Under the pieces are notes generated by a model that saw nothing but the letters and a program-made list of their open reading frames with translations, was not told where the DNA came from and ran no database searches. Made by a program: the position numbers and the translations under genes. Below, piece after piece: positions 20,980 through 35,147 of a DNA stretch of 64,000 nt (position 1 is its first letter; every line of letters starts with the position of its first letter). The stretch comes from Lepiota brunneoincarnata (taxonomy: Eukaryota > Basidiomycota > Agaricomycetes > Agaricales > Agaricaceae), in assembly GCA_023014365.1 (NCBI GenBank), contig JAEBUN010000003.1, positions 3,033,118 through 3,097,117 on the forward strand. The letters run 5' to 3'.

Positions 20980-23880
20980 AAGTGTGCCAAATAATCCTGT
21001 TTCACGAGTCCGTTAATAACTCGCCAAAGGACAAGTCCCATCCCTGTATGGTCAGACACCTTGCTCCCTGAGGTACTGAATTTATCGTCTGCAATAAACA
21101 CGGCTTACGACGCGAATAGACATGAGCATAACGCATCGGCTTTTAATTTCCGACGTGGAACCTCCGTAATCATTCAGGGTCCGACTGGGGGAGAGCTGCC
21201 AAGTAGGTGAACAGACTCTCGTTCTCAAAGTATACATCGTGAATCCCCCCATCTTAGGTGCATAGTCATCGCTCTATGTTTTGGGATTGGGGTTGGTGCT
21301 TCATCAGATGATGGCATGAGATCTGCTGTTCCTTGCTTCAAGATTACGAGGGGAAGTGTTGCTAGTTAACCGAGGTAACGCGTAAATTTTCGGGATCATG
21401 ACCGGGTGATGTCTCACCCAAGATACCTTTCTGTGGTTATCTGCAGATGTATGGCGAGGCGAGATATTGCGGCTATGGTCACAAGTAGCGCATCCCACCA
21501 CAGCGTAGCGGCCTTCCAGTATCACCAGATAGCACCTAATCAAGACGATCCAGCGCCATTCGAAGCGATGAGCTAGCGCTTTACGGCGTCCGTAATTGTT
21601 GATTTGGAGGGCATTCAGCCAAGAATGGCATCGCTGGTAAAATATTAACAATATGATCAGTGAAAAGCACAGCTCACTGGTCGTTGTGCATGTAGGATAA
21701 CCTGCGAACTCAATGAGGGAAGTTCTCGCATACTATTTCGTCCGAATAGCGTGAAGATGGAGCAGATTGGAGACGTACTGAGGGCTCGATTTGACTCCTG
21801 GAACGGCTTCTGTCAGAGAATACAACCGTGGATGATCTCAATAGGTAACATGCGGACCGAATGTAATCTCGCTATGAGCACTCCAGCGAACAGCGCTACC
21901 TACTCATGAGAATGTGGGGTGTCGCTCCTCCGTTTGCTGCTAGAGAAGATCTGTACTTGGAATCCAACCCTGCTTCGCATTAAAGGAGAGGCCTGCCGAG
22001 GTATTTTAAAACAAATGGAAGTAGAGTTTGCACGTTGCGGTTGCCTTGCGGGATGGCCAAGGATCCGGAGAAGTAACAATGACAGTAGAAGTATGCCATT
22101 AAGACTCTTCGGACCACCTCTCAGCCAGTCACGAACCGATATCGTGAGATATTCGAACCCTCTCAGGTACATCGCCCGATGTGCCTGTCTTCGGGAAGGG
22201 CGGGCCGTTGATCGACGTTATTTGGGCTCGTTGCATCGTAAACACCTCGGAAATGTTGTATCGAACGTCATATGCTGAATGTAGTGCAAGTTGAGCCCAG
22301 ACTTCACAAGACATTGGATGTGGCCCTAGGGTGACACTATCTGGCCCATGATGAAATTACATATCCCGCATTCTAACTACAGACTTCCAAAGCTCATTTC
22401 TCTCCATGCCCGCTTTATCAAGTCGGATGCTCGTTCGGCAACTGCATACACAGGTGCCTGTGTATTAGCCGCTGGACTGAAGGGCTATGAAGGACGGGAT
22501 TCAACACATGGTATATGCCAGTGAAAGTGCTGCAGACTTACTATGACCGATGCATCCACAATGCGTAATCCTGAGATACCCTTCACCAACAAGTCTGGAT
22601 TAACCACACCATACGTCGCATCTCGTGAAGACATTGCAGAGGTGCCAATACCATGAGACGAGGAAGTTGTAGAGTTGCGAATGAATTGCTCAATTTCTTC
22701 TTCTGAAGTTGCACTTGGGGGTGGCGCGATGCGGTCCAGAGTGAATTCCCTCCACGCGGGTGAGGTCACGAGTCGCTGGGCTGTCTTGACCGCTTCTTTC
22801 ACTATTGCAATGTCGACCGCAGCCGAGTAGAATGCAAGGTCGACTAAAGGTAGCTCGAAAGGGTCGTTTGATTTGAGTGTGACTGAACCACCTGAGGTTA
22901 AAGTTTGGTGAATGGATGTAAGTAACCAACGGATAATATCACCGACGTGAAGCGGGTTCAGCGAGCCCTGCCACAACAGAGAGAACGGGTGTGGGTGACG
23001 ACGAGAAATAACCATTCGCCTGAAATTTTTGATACAACAGTCAGCCACGGTGGACTGAAGTCACATATACAATCAAACTCACGAGTCCGGAAAGGCAGAA
23101 GTGAGGGGTATTAGGCCCAGCAGTAGGATCAACATGACCAGCTAATGCTGGTGAGTCTCTGGGTAACCTAATGTAAGCGGACAGGCCATGTGATCCTCCC
23201 GTCATAGGACCCTGTTCGTGAAGATATCCACTGCTGTAGTGCCTCGTCTGATGCTGTCGTATTGGCGTTCAGACTGAGAATAATCCCCCAGTCAGCATTA
23301 GGTCTGAAGAGGCGGGACGCCCATACTTGATAAATGTCGTGTTAGCTCCCCAGCTGGGTGCAATCAACGGCTCATTGCTAAAATTCTTCCCGACGCTAGG
23401 GAGGTTAAAGACGGGTTTGACTCCGACTTTTTGCAATTCAGAAGAGTCACCAATACCCGAATTCATTAGAATTTGGGGTGTCCCAATGACACCAGCGGAA
23501 AGGATGAGCTCTTTCGAGGCTGTGAGCTGGTGACGAGGCCCTGAGAAACTGTTTATTCATGGGGGCCCATCGTCAACTGAGAAACCGCGTACCTGTCTGG
23601 TTTTGTGCGAACTCTACTGTTCTGAAACTGCCTCTTGATGTTTGCAAAATTCGAGTGACATACGCCCCAACGAGCACTGAGAGATTAGGTCGATCAAGGA
23701 CGGGGTCTAAGTAAGCTGTTGCAGCACTGCAACGGGTTCCATTTGCAATAGAGAACTGGCACCATGCTTGTGGTGCTTGCATGTTAACTGCTGCAGCTAT
23801 GTGAGGAACTGAACACTTACTGACACCAATGGGTCTGCCACTATTCGAATCTTCGATAAATGGGAACTCGTCTGGCAGAT
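20980..23880. repeat. Segmental duplication, copy B
   Basis: It matches copy A (13732-15990), including a carboxylesterase fragment at about 21428-21575 (AMVTSSASHHSVAAFQYH) and the GMC gene. Copy B keeps the middle of the GMC gene that copy A has lost. A shorter, more diverged third copy of part of it is at about 25240-25400. Confidence 0.75.
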
Positions 23881-24716
23881 CTTTTGTGGTTTGGAGCATC
23901 AGTGCGTCTATAGGTTGCATAACGTTATTCAACCCAATGCCCAGGGGGCCTCTGAACCCATGGACATGAGGGTCGAAGTCCCCTTCTTCAGAACCATGGC
24001 CTGGGGCTGTGGTCCAACGTTCAGTCTGGTACGTCCGGTCAGGATCATGCATGTAAGTCATGAACGAACGAGAGACATACTTTCTTCAGGTAAGGTAGCA
24101 TTTCGTTCCATGACCATCCTTTGCCACCAGTAACTTCAGCCCATTTATTATAGTCGTCCAATGATCCCCGAATCCAAATCATCCCATCTACCATATCGAT
24201 GGTCGTGATCGTGCGCTATTGCCAATAGAGTCATTGAACGTACTATGGGAGCTGCTGCCGCCGAGGATATGAGCTCTTGGATACACGATTGACCTTCCAT
24301 TAAGGCCAGGCTGTGGTGTGCTCGGAGTATGCCAGTCAAAGGGTGCCCCTGCCCGTGCGAATCGGGAAACAAGCCATGGAACCTGTAGATCAAAAATTCC
24401 TTGATGGCTGGAGTGTTCAGGTCAGGTATTAGAATGTGCCGTCATAAGAGAGAGGGAGAGAAAAGACCGCACGATGGCCCAGCCTCGAGAACGAGAACGT
24501 TAACCCTGGGGTCTTCTATTAATCTGTTAGCGACGACGAGTCCTGCAGTTCCGCCTGCGACAAGATCAGCGGGATGCAATCATAAATGCAAGAGCCAAAC
24601 ATGCCTCCTGCAATTATGAAGTCGTAAGCTCTGCAAGGTATTTGCGAGACATTCTGGAAGATTGCTGCGAGACTTGAGCCAGCCCCTAGCAGCGACAACA
24701 CAAAAAACAAGTGCAT
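22377..24716 (-). pseudogene. GMC oxidoreductase (aryl-alcohol-oxidase-like), two frame breaks
   Basis: It starts MHLFFVLSLLGAGSSLAAI, a secretion signal. YDFIIAGG then continues, after a GC-AG intron, as [20 protein letters not shown], the FAD-binding motif ending VLEAG. GGSSSHNGMIWIRG (second FAD signature) is split by an intron. LTASKELILSAGVIGTPQIL and NSGIGDSSEL follow. Two one-base frame breaks occur at about 23285 (before NANTTASDEALQQW) and about 23225 (before GPMTGGSHGLSAYIRLP). The rest reads well: PASRGSVTLKSNDPFELP, SSHGIGTSAM with the usual active-site His, and [10 protein letters not shown]. The last exon reads PAANTQAPVYAVAERASDLI. Here the second active-site position is Asn where many family members, including the copy at 58494-60783, have His. 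Probably a recently broken secreted alcohol oxidase, or an intact one with sequence errors. Confidence 0.75.
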
Positions 24717-25767
24717 GTGTGGCTGGCTACCCAACTGTGATATCAGCTCTGTTCCGGGCCTGACAACACGCGAGTTTTATATATTCCAAGAATCAGGACG
24801 TAAATAGAAAGCCTATGCCGAAGACCATTGTAAGAGCTGCCGCAGAGACAGATGGTGTCACCTGATACCGGGAGAGGTGGAAACATTAACACCGCCGCGT
24901 TAAGGATAGCTTGTCGCAGTGGAGCTGAGAGCGACTTCCCATTCTAATGGGCAGCGGAGGTTGTTGTCAATGTCAAATGTCACAAGCAGAGTCCACATGT
25001 TGGAATGTTCAGAACATTCAGCCAACCTATTGATCCAGCAAGCTTCAATACCGACATGTTCCGGCGGTTTGCACTCAATGCAAACACACGCCTTCTCCAA
25101 GAGAGGGCATATACGTGTAGATCCAGTGAAGCACCTAGAATAACAGGACAGGGACCAGACTTGAACACTCAGATCCTACCAACTGCAGCCTGATGGAGTG
25201 GCTGACCAGGGTCCCGTGCTCGAGGGAGGTGTCACCGATCTCCTCACCTTATGCGTACAGTCATCGCTTTACCTTAAATTGGGATTGGGATTGGCGCTCC
25301 TTCACCAAATGATAATATGTGATCTGTTGCTCCTTTTTGAATTGCGCCGGAGAGGTGTTGCTGGTCAACCAAGAGTAACCCGTAATTGTTAAGCGAAAGT
25401 ATGGGGAAGCTGGCTGAAGGAGTAGGTACTGTACAGTAGCCACTGAAACCGTCGGAAGAGAACAAATCTTTACAAGGGTTCTGCCGACGAAATTGTCCTC
25501 GTGATTTCCTTGAACGGACTAAGGTCACCCCACCCGTGCAGGGTTTCGGAGAAAGGGACCGCTCGGAACGTTTAGGGTGGGATAGGACCCACTGGGAGAT
25601 CAATGTCCACCGTCAGTATTATGGATCAGACGGAGCGCAGGTTGATGGAAAAGGTGTCAGACGTTTAAACCTCGAGGTAACATAGACTAGAGAACGAAAG
25701 GGTGAGAATTAGATCACGAGGGGACGTTCTGTTAACGATCGTGGGAGGCGTCTGCTATCACACAGTG
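24717..25767. other. Intergenic with a diverged repeat copy (about 25240-25400)
   Basis: The piece ATTGGGATTGGCGCTCCTTC with following text resembles 14035-14150 and 21285-21390 in the duplicated segments. No gene recognised in the rest. Confidence 0.4.
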
Positions 25768-28185
<2,418 letters not shown>

Positions 28186-29812
28186 TAACCTCTGCCGCTG
28201 TTTTTCGCCCGATTCGAGGGAGGAGAGAGGCTTGGGCGTGCGTTGGCGAGATCTTGGTGGTTGCAACACTGGTATTGAATTCCTCTAATATAGCTGGTTC
28301 GTGATTAGAGCCTCGACCTTGTTTGAGGGAACAATTTAGTGATTCAATCAGGTTGTAAAACACGGGAATGGTGCCTCGGGAAGAGGATGAGGGATGTAAT
28401 GGTCACTACGATGTCCAGCCTGCGGGAACCTTGAGGATTTTGGGGTGCCTTTATCTCGCAAAGGACTAGAACTCTCCACGTATTTACGATGGGGTTCCTG
28501 AGGTGGCGTTGGTAGAAGCAACAGACAGCCGTTCGGTCGGAGTAACGAAACCCTGCCAGGACAGACACGAGGGGGTGTGTGTGTTGGTTCTGGTTTATCT
28601 CACCGTTATCTTTGACGTTCTTATTCAGGGCCCCAGTCCACGTTTTTCATCGACACTAGGGCAGTGCACGCCAAATAAGACTGGTATCGTTGTGCGCCAA
28701 CGCGCACTGTAGATGAGCAAACAACATATTTCTAAAGTCACGAGACAAAACCGGCTAGCACCTGCACAGCTCCCATATGCCCACCTAACGTTCCACGAGA
28801 CAAAACCGGAACTCCAGCCTTGATAGTGGGTATCGTATCTGGACACCTGACATTGATGTGCGGTATTAATGATGACCACATGTATTGAGGTCCATGCAAC
28901 GCCCAGCGCACCATTTCCGGTATAGTCCTGGAAAACACATCAGATCACCCCCTCACTTCCAACGATAAATTTATCCCAGGTAGTCGAACTGTTAGTAGCG
29001 CATGTCAACGGTTCTGTCTGTCATCACTTTTCGGTTCCCCTGCAGTGAGTCTCGCATACCCCCTTTTATGATCCCTCCTTTACGCAGAAGACACGTACTC
29101 TTTAGAAATGTCGAGCTCGCAAACGCGTGCCGAGTTCCGGTCTCCGTTTAGCTGGCGTCCTTTTCCCGCCCTTCCGTCTTTGTTCCATATCCCGCGCTCC
29201 GTTTCTCTTGCACAGTCTCTACCGTTTTTATATCTTTTATGCTATGCCTTTACTGTCCTCCTCTGCCCATACACTATTGCTATTGTGCTTATTGTCTACC
29301 TACAAGCACATGTATCGTAGTGTCAGATAAATAGTCTCCCACTTGTAGTCGCACTTCAGCTCTCGCGTCGAGACTGAAGTGAGTATTCTATCAATACCTT
29401 TAATTACTGTACTGACTACTTTGTAGTATACCTTACTACATTCTACAGGTAAACTTGAGCTCTTGCGTTGAGACTGAATATACCTTACTATGTTCTACAA
29501 GAAATACTTGGGTTGTTAGCTACCGAAAAAACGAGTTGCCATTCCCCTTTGCATCAAACTCCCAGTTGTCCTTGCCATAGCTCAGAACTTGCGCTTCTCG
29601 CCACACAATTCTTGATCTGTACAGTGCCCAGAACTGCCTCGTGAGTATTATACACCAATTTCACCTACACTCTATTGATATTTACTGGTTCGATTCTCGT
29701 TTGCCCTAAAGTGACATTCAGGTGAGCCACCATCATCCAGATGTCTGCAAGCATCCCACTGAGATCATGATCCCCATCACAACTAACAGGTATATAAGGT
29801 CAATGCAATCCC
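28186..29812. other. Intergenic, no gene recognised
   Basis: CpG-rich, with pyrimidine-rich tracts near 29140-29300. Two imperfect repeats lie at about 29355-29500 (each with GAGCTC/CAGCTC, GCGTYGAGACTGAA and ATACCTTACTA). No convincing open frame. The repeats may belong to the 5' region of the esterase gene downstream. Confidence 0.4.
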
Positions 29813-31736
29813 ATGGAAGTCATCCTCAGTATGCTGTTGCGACTCCTTGCCCCTCTTGTTCTCTCCGCGTTGGTAAGCGGGGCTCCAAGGACCATATATG
29901 AAACTAGAGTGGTAGGGGCAGAGGCTGTTGGGCTGACAGCCAAACTCGAGTGTGAGATAACAGTTGATCAAATATTGTGGCATCTTTTGTTCTTACATTC
30001 ACCTTATACAGATGGCATGTTCCATGGTTTAGAGGATCAGTTGACTGGTATTATCTACTTCTGTGGGGTGCGCTTCACAGATCCACCAATTGGCAATCTC
30101 CGGTGGAGGGCACCAGTCTCACCTCCAACTGGACACCTTGGAGACATGAATGCTACTCAGGTACGGATTATTCACGAGGCCAGGTGGATGATCGCTACTT
30201 ACTCGACCGCAGTTCGCTAGAAATTGCATTAGAACATTTCAAACCAGGGTCGCTGATCTCACCTCTGAAGATTGTCTATTCAGAAATGTGCAGTTTGCCA
30301 ACTAAACCCCAAAGCTTTTAATGAGCGAATTCCAGGTCTACATTCCCATCAATACACGTGTCGATGAAGGACTTCCAGTCCTGGTGTGGTTCCACGGTCA
30401 GCAATATACTTCCATTAATGTGATGGATCTCTAAATCCCACAGTAGGGGGTGGTTTCCAGGGCGGGAGTACTCATTCTGCTCCCCCTGAGCTTATCATGC
30501 ATTCCAGTGCAAATCCCCTTATATTTGTTTCATTTGCGTACCGAGTTGGGCAATTCAGGTTCCTCGATATGATTGTGCTAACTCCGGAGCATCCTACTCA
30601 TGCTAACAGCCTCCCACAGGTGGCACACAGGTCCGCAGGGATGGTGTGTTGAATGCTGGATTGCTTGACCAGGTATCTATTGTTCTTGATGCATGCCACA
30701 CCCTTCCTAATTATCTCGTTGCAGCGTGCCGCGCTCTGGTGGATACAAAGATATATAAGGAAATTTGGTGGGGACAGCAAGTAGGTTGAATTTCTTGACC
30801 CCCTCTTATATTATTCTCAGTAAGGAATGTGTTGATCACAGCAAGGTGACAATCTGGGGCCAGTCAGCTGGGGCTGGCTCCACTATGTATCATGTAAGAG
30901 TCAGATGAGTTTCTGTTTAATCTAAAGCTCAAAGTACATGTAGCTCATTGCAAATGGCAGTGACAACAAACACCTTTTCTGTGCTGCAATGGGTGACAGC
31001 CCATTGCTCAACTTTGCACCCCTGTTCAGTGAAGACTATGATGTGGGTATATATGATCAATTTGCAGATTTTGCGTGAGTAGCCAGCCTGTAGCAACTCT
31101 TTCAAGTCTTCTCAAATGCAGTTTCTAGAGGTTGTGGCAATGGAGGCCAGAACACACTCCAATGCCTCTGGGCAGTGGATGTCAACGCTCTCGCCCAGGC
31201 AGGCAGCCGTGTCCTAGCTGTGCAACCATCAATGCTTTACGTGTTTTTGCCGTTCTTGGATGGAGAATTTATCAGGGAATGCCCTGTTGAGGCGTTCAAG
31301 GCAGGACACTTTGCTTGGGTGCCCATCCTTTTCGGGTGAACATCTATCATTTCTCAAATCCCTACTGAATCTCATATTCGACTCTAGCTCAAACACAGAC
31401 GAAGGAGCTTGTTGGTCTGCATCTCTTCTGGATCCTTCTGCTAATACCTTGATGCCGAATGCAACGGAAGATACAGTCTTCAACTTCCTCCGCAGTCAAT
31501 ATCCCACCCTCACTCACTCCTTGGTTAATTGTGCCTTTGAACTTTATCCCCTTCAATCATTTGATGGATTGGTCAGCATCCAAGGACAGCAGATGTATGG
31601 CAAGGCAAGATTCATATGTACTGTGGCTATGATCACAGATAGCACGTCCAGCCACAATGTGGGGGCCTTCCAGTATCGGTAACTACCTCTTGACCTGCTT
31701 GTTATCTGAGTTAACAGCCTTCCAGCTATGACAATC
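29813..31736 (+). pseudogene. Type-B carboxylesterase/lipase, 3' end cut off by a retrotransposon
   Basis: The N-terminus MEVILSMLLRLLAPLVLSAL is a signal peptide, so the product would be secreted. Then YFCGVRFTDPPIGNLRWRAP, QVYIPINTRVDEGLPVLVWF and, across an intron, GGGFQGGS-like oxyanion-hole text. RAALWWIQRYIRKFGG leads into VTIWGQSAGAGSTMYH, with the nucleophilic Ser in GQSAG. FGSNTDEGACWS holds the acidic residue of the triad. The gene reads through many short introns to QMYGKARFICTVAMI and GAFQYR, one more intron, then YDN. There the chromovirus LTR begins (31737). The region with the catalytic His should come next and is absent: the far flank of the element is a different gene. So the gene is truncated. 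Related fragments are at 14186-14329 and 21428-21575. Confidence 0.75.
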
Positions 31737-32387
31737 TGTTAGAGCCGGTGCGGGTCGGGACCGAAGCGGAGGGTCGGGGTGGTATCCTTGGTATAAGGTA
31801 ACCGGGGGACAGGGCGAAGTCAGTACGTAGACTTCGGGACCGAGGCGGAGTACGTCGGGCGGGGGGTTGGACTTGCGGCCTCAGCTTATGTACTGTGCCC
31901 TCCTACTGTCCTAGTCCGTATTTCAGGAAGTCGGAGCCGAAGCGGAGCGAGGCAGAAGAGAGGAGAGGATAGGGAACAGGGGGCTGGTCCGCTGCTCGAT
32001 TCGATTATCAGACTGAGGAGTACAAGCCAAGTACCTACGGTATATATACTACTGGCCTTACAAACTATGACTCATACTGACTACGTGCGGAGCGAAGCGG
32101 AGACCCATATGGTTACAAACGGATTACAAACGAAATGGAGACCGGTACGGGTATGGAGACTGGTAACGTATCTTGACTACGGACGGGAAATGGAGACGGG
32201 GAAATAGAGACAGCGAGGTTCAGGTGACCACGGCATGTGTGGAGGTGGTCGCGTGATCGGGGCAGTGGGTTGCGGTCGGAGTGAGTCGGGGCCGAGTCGG
32301 AGGGCAGAGGGTTGTTGTGTGGAACACACGTGGAGTCGAGAAGCCGAAGTTTAAGTGATTAGACTTATAGTTGGCATGGATATGACA
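31737..32387 (-). repeat. 3' LTR of the chromovirus
   Basis: TGTTAGAGCC to GATATGACA on the plus strand; the ends are TG...CA on either strand. It is followed inward by a purine tract on the minus strand. Confidence 0.9.
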
Positions 32388-32402
32388 GTGCCCCCCTTTT
32401 AG
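32388..32402 (-). promoter_or_regulatory. Polypurine tract next to the 3' LTR
   Basis: On the minus strand the bases just before the LTR read AAAAGGGGGGCAC. A purine run at this spot primes plus-strand DNA synthesis in LTR retrotransposons. Its position confirms that the element is minus-oriented. Confidence 0.75.
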
Positions 32403-32462
32403 GGCCGAGCCTCGAGGCCCTAGGCGGTCTAGACCGGGTCCATCGGAAGACATCCGCCCGAG

Positions 32463-32469
32463 TATAAAA
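32463..32469 (+). promoter_or_regulatory. TATA box of the antisense gene
   Basis: TATAAAA lies 51 bases upstream of the ATG at 32520, just inside the element and facing away from the 3' LTR. The spacing suits a fungal core promoter. This is inferred from sequence only. Confidence 0.5.
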
Positions 32470-32519
32470 ACCGGCGAACTGGTTCGGTCTGAAAATACAC
32501 AACTTGACTTCCTACCACC

Positions 32520-33619
32520 ATGAGCAGCCAATCGTCTCGACAACCAACCGCGGCGGAGCGCAAGGCGCAGTTACTGAGGGAAAAGGCGGAGCAGGAGGAG
32601 CGGATGTGGCTGGAGATCGAGAGGTTGGAAGAGGAGGAACGGCGAGAGGAGGAACGGCGATTGGCGGTAGAGCGCCAAGAGGAAGAACGGCGACGGATGA
32701 TTGAACTGCGTCAACGGCAAGCGGAGGAGCGGGCTAGGGAGCGACGGGCGGAAGAGATCAGGCGACAGCAAGAGGAAGCTGCTGAGGACGAACGTCGGGC
32801 GATCCGGGCCCGACTCGTCGCGATGACTACGACGGCTTCATCCAGCCGCCTGCCGGAGCAGCCTATGGAAGTCGACCATGAAGAGTCCGACCCGAATTAC
32901 ACGGGCGATGACGCGGCGAGGGACGAAGAGGAGGAGGAGGAGGAGGACTCCGAAGGTTCGGAGGTAAAGGAAAAGGGAAAAGGAAAGGCGAGGGCGGCCC
33001 CGCGGCGGGGCAACAAACACGTATTCGGAGGCGATAACCCGTGCTGGAGATGTCAGCGGGATGAGGTCCGGTGCGAGATTGCCGGCGGGTAAGTAAATAC
33101 AAGAGTTTCCACGATGATAATTGCTGACAAAGGCCCCAGCAACACTAGGAGTTGCCGACGGTGTAGCAAAATGAAGAAACGATGCGGGGGTCAAGAAGAG
33201 ACGGAGCCGAGCGGAGCCGGAGGTATACCGGACCACCAATTCGAAGGTGAGTAGGGGTTTCTGACTGCGAGGTTTGCTGACCAAATGATCCCGTAGAGCT
33301 GAAGCGACTTATCGAGGAGGGGCACCAGAAGACCCTCAAGCGGGTCAATGTCATGGAGGTGCGGCTTGCACAGGCCATCACTCGATTGGGGGAGAGGGTG
33401 GACAAGGTCGAGCTGACGGCTGGCCGCTATGAACAGTTGCGGCGTTGGGAGGCGCAGGTGGATGGTAACTGGTCGAGTAGGGGTATTACGGAGACGGAGG
33501 AGACGGAGGAGTCGGAGGAGTCGGAGAGCATCGGAGGCATTTCGGAAGAGGAGGTGCGAGGTATGATGGAGGATGCGGCGGCGCCGCCCCGCACCTCTGG
33601 GAACGATACGGACAGGTAG
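32520..33619 (+). CDS. Zn2Cys6-like coiled-coil protein coded antisense inside the chromovirus
   Basis: Three exons (32520-33088, 33140-33246, 33297-33619) join through two GT-AG introns of 51 and 50 bases to give 332 residues with no stop. Residues about 15-105 are Glu/Arg-rich and likely coiled coil, followed by an acidic stretch and a basic KGKGKARAAPRRG. Across the first intron the cysteines C175, C178, C185, C195, C198 and C205 give CX2CX6CX9CX2CX6C. That is the spacing of the fungal Zn(II)2Cys6 DNA-binding cluster, with the basic SKMKKRC typical of its second half. The C-terminal exon forms a second coiled coil and an acidic tail. AATAAA at 33632 may be its polyadenylation signal. Unlike gag and pol it is undamaged. 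Function is inferred, not shown; it could regulate the element or be a captured host gene. Confidence 0.75.
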
Positions 33620-33677
33620 TTGTACTTGTCCAATAAATTTTTTTGTTTCTTGGTGTGGTGGGTGATCAGTGGAAAAC

Positions 33678-35147
33678 TCAGAGTAAATGGAGGGGGCCAG
33701 GCTTAGCAGGGTAAGAGGAATGGAAGGCCTCTACTAAATCTATGGCATGTTCAAGCTCGGTAGCCGGTAACCACGAAGACTCTTCTTCGGTGTCTTCATA
33801 ACCTAACCAGATGACTTTATAGAGGAGCTTGCATGCGCGGCGCCGATCGATCTTCGAGTCGACGATACGGGCAATCTCGTATTCTGGTTCACCGTCAATA
33901 GAAACTGGCGCGGGTGGCGGGTCCGATCGGGCGGGTATGGTGTTAGGCGTAGCCGGTTCGAGCATGGAAACATGGAAGACGGGGTGTACTCCACGCATGG
34001 AGTCAGGAAGTCGGAGTGTAAAGGAATGGGTACCTGCTTGTGCAATGATCTCATAAGGCCCAAGGAACTTTTCGGAGAGTTTTTTGGAAGGACGGGTGGT
34101 GCGGAAGAATTGGGCTTTTACGAATACCTTTTGTCCAACCTTGAAGTCCGGGGCGGGGAGTCGGCGGGCGTCGGCGGAGGTCTGGTAGCGTTGCTGGGCT
34201 AGCGCTATTTCAGACTTCAAGGTGGTGTGTAGGTCGTCGAGGTCAACAGCAAAATGGCGGGCCCGAGCGGAGGCGAGATTGCGTTCAGGATGAACTGTGA
34301 TGTTCGGATGGTATCCTTTATTAGCGAAGAACGGGGAGATACCGGTGGTGGCACTAGGAGCGTTGTTGTAAGCGAACTCGGCTAGTGGTAGTAATTCGGA
34401 CCAATTGTCCTGTTGATAGTTACAGTAGACCCGAAGATATTGTTCGAGGGTCTGGTTGGTGCGTTCCGTCTGTCCGTCGCCTTCTGGATGGTAGCCCGAA
34501 GTGAAATGTAACTTCATATCGAGGGCTTGTCCCAATGAGCGGAAGAAGTGGGAGACGAATTCGGAGCCGCGGTCGGAGGTAACATGTTCGGGTACGCCGT
34601 GCTTGGAGAAGACGTGGAGGACGAATAGGCGGGCGAGGTCGGAGGAGGTGACGGTATCATAAGTCGGGATGAAGAGGGATTGCTTGGTGAGTCTGTCAAC
34701 GATTACTAGGATGGCGTCGTAGCCGGAGGAGGCGGGGAGTTTTTCGATGAAGTCCATGGAGATTGAATTCCAAGGGCGTTCGGGAATGGGGAGTTGTTTG
34801 AGGAGACCGTAGGGACGGTGGCGCTGGGGTTTAGACCTCATACAGGTGACACAAGACTTACAGAAATCCTTGACGAAGGTGCGGACACTAGGCCAGGTGT
34901 ATTCGCGCCGGATGAGTTCTAGCGTTTTGTTCTGACCGAAGTGTCCGGCTAGGACATGATCATGCTTGTACTGGAGGACCCGAAGTCGGAGATTGTCGGC
35001 ATCAGGGATGTAGATTCTGTCGTCTAGTAGAAGGAAACCTTTATCATTAACTGACCAACGGCCTTCTGGGCTAGCAAGGTGGGCGGAAGCGGTCGGATCC
35101 GCTGGTAGGGCGGCGAGTGAGGATTTTGGTGGTGCAGAAGTATTCAA
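33678..35147 (-). pseudogene. pol: pol, integrase and chromodomain part
   Basis: 489 open residues. HH-CC zinc domain: HDHVLAGHFGQNKT with CKSCVTC. The integrase core holds the DDE residues in SMDFIEKLP, TSDRGSEFVS and the Glu in GQTERTNQTLEQYLR. GPYEIIAQAG and LPDSMRGVHPVFHVS lead to a C-terminal chromodomain, EYEIARIVDSKIDRRR to YKVIWLGYEDTEEESSW. In other chromoviruses the latter binds methylated histone H3 and steers integration to heterochromatin. The frame is open here, but its N-terminal junction to RNase H is deleted and out of frame. Confidence 0.85.

Noticed and set aside
28300..29800. A search for tRNA or other small RNA genes in the long gap
   Set aside because: No cloverleaf with GGTTCRANNCC-type B box plus matching acceptor stem could be found by eye.
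32520..33619. Reading the antisense gene's first exon as part of gag or an env-like gene
   Set aside because: It is on the opposite strand to gag and pol, has spliceosomal introns with clean phases and its own TATA box, and shows no signal peptide or membrane segment.
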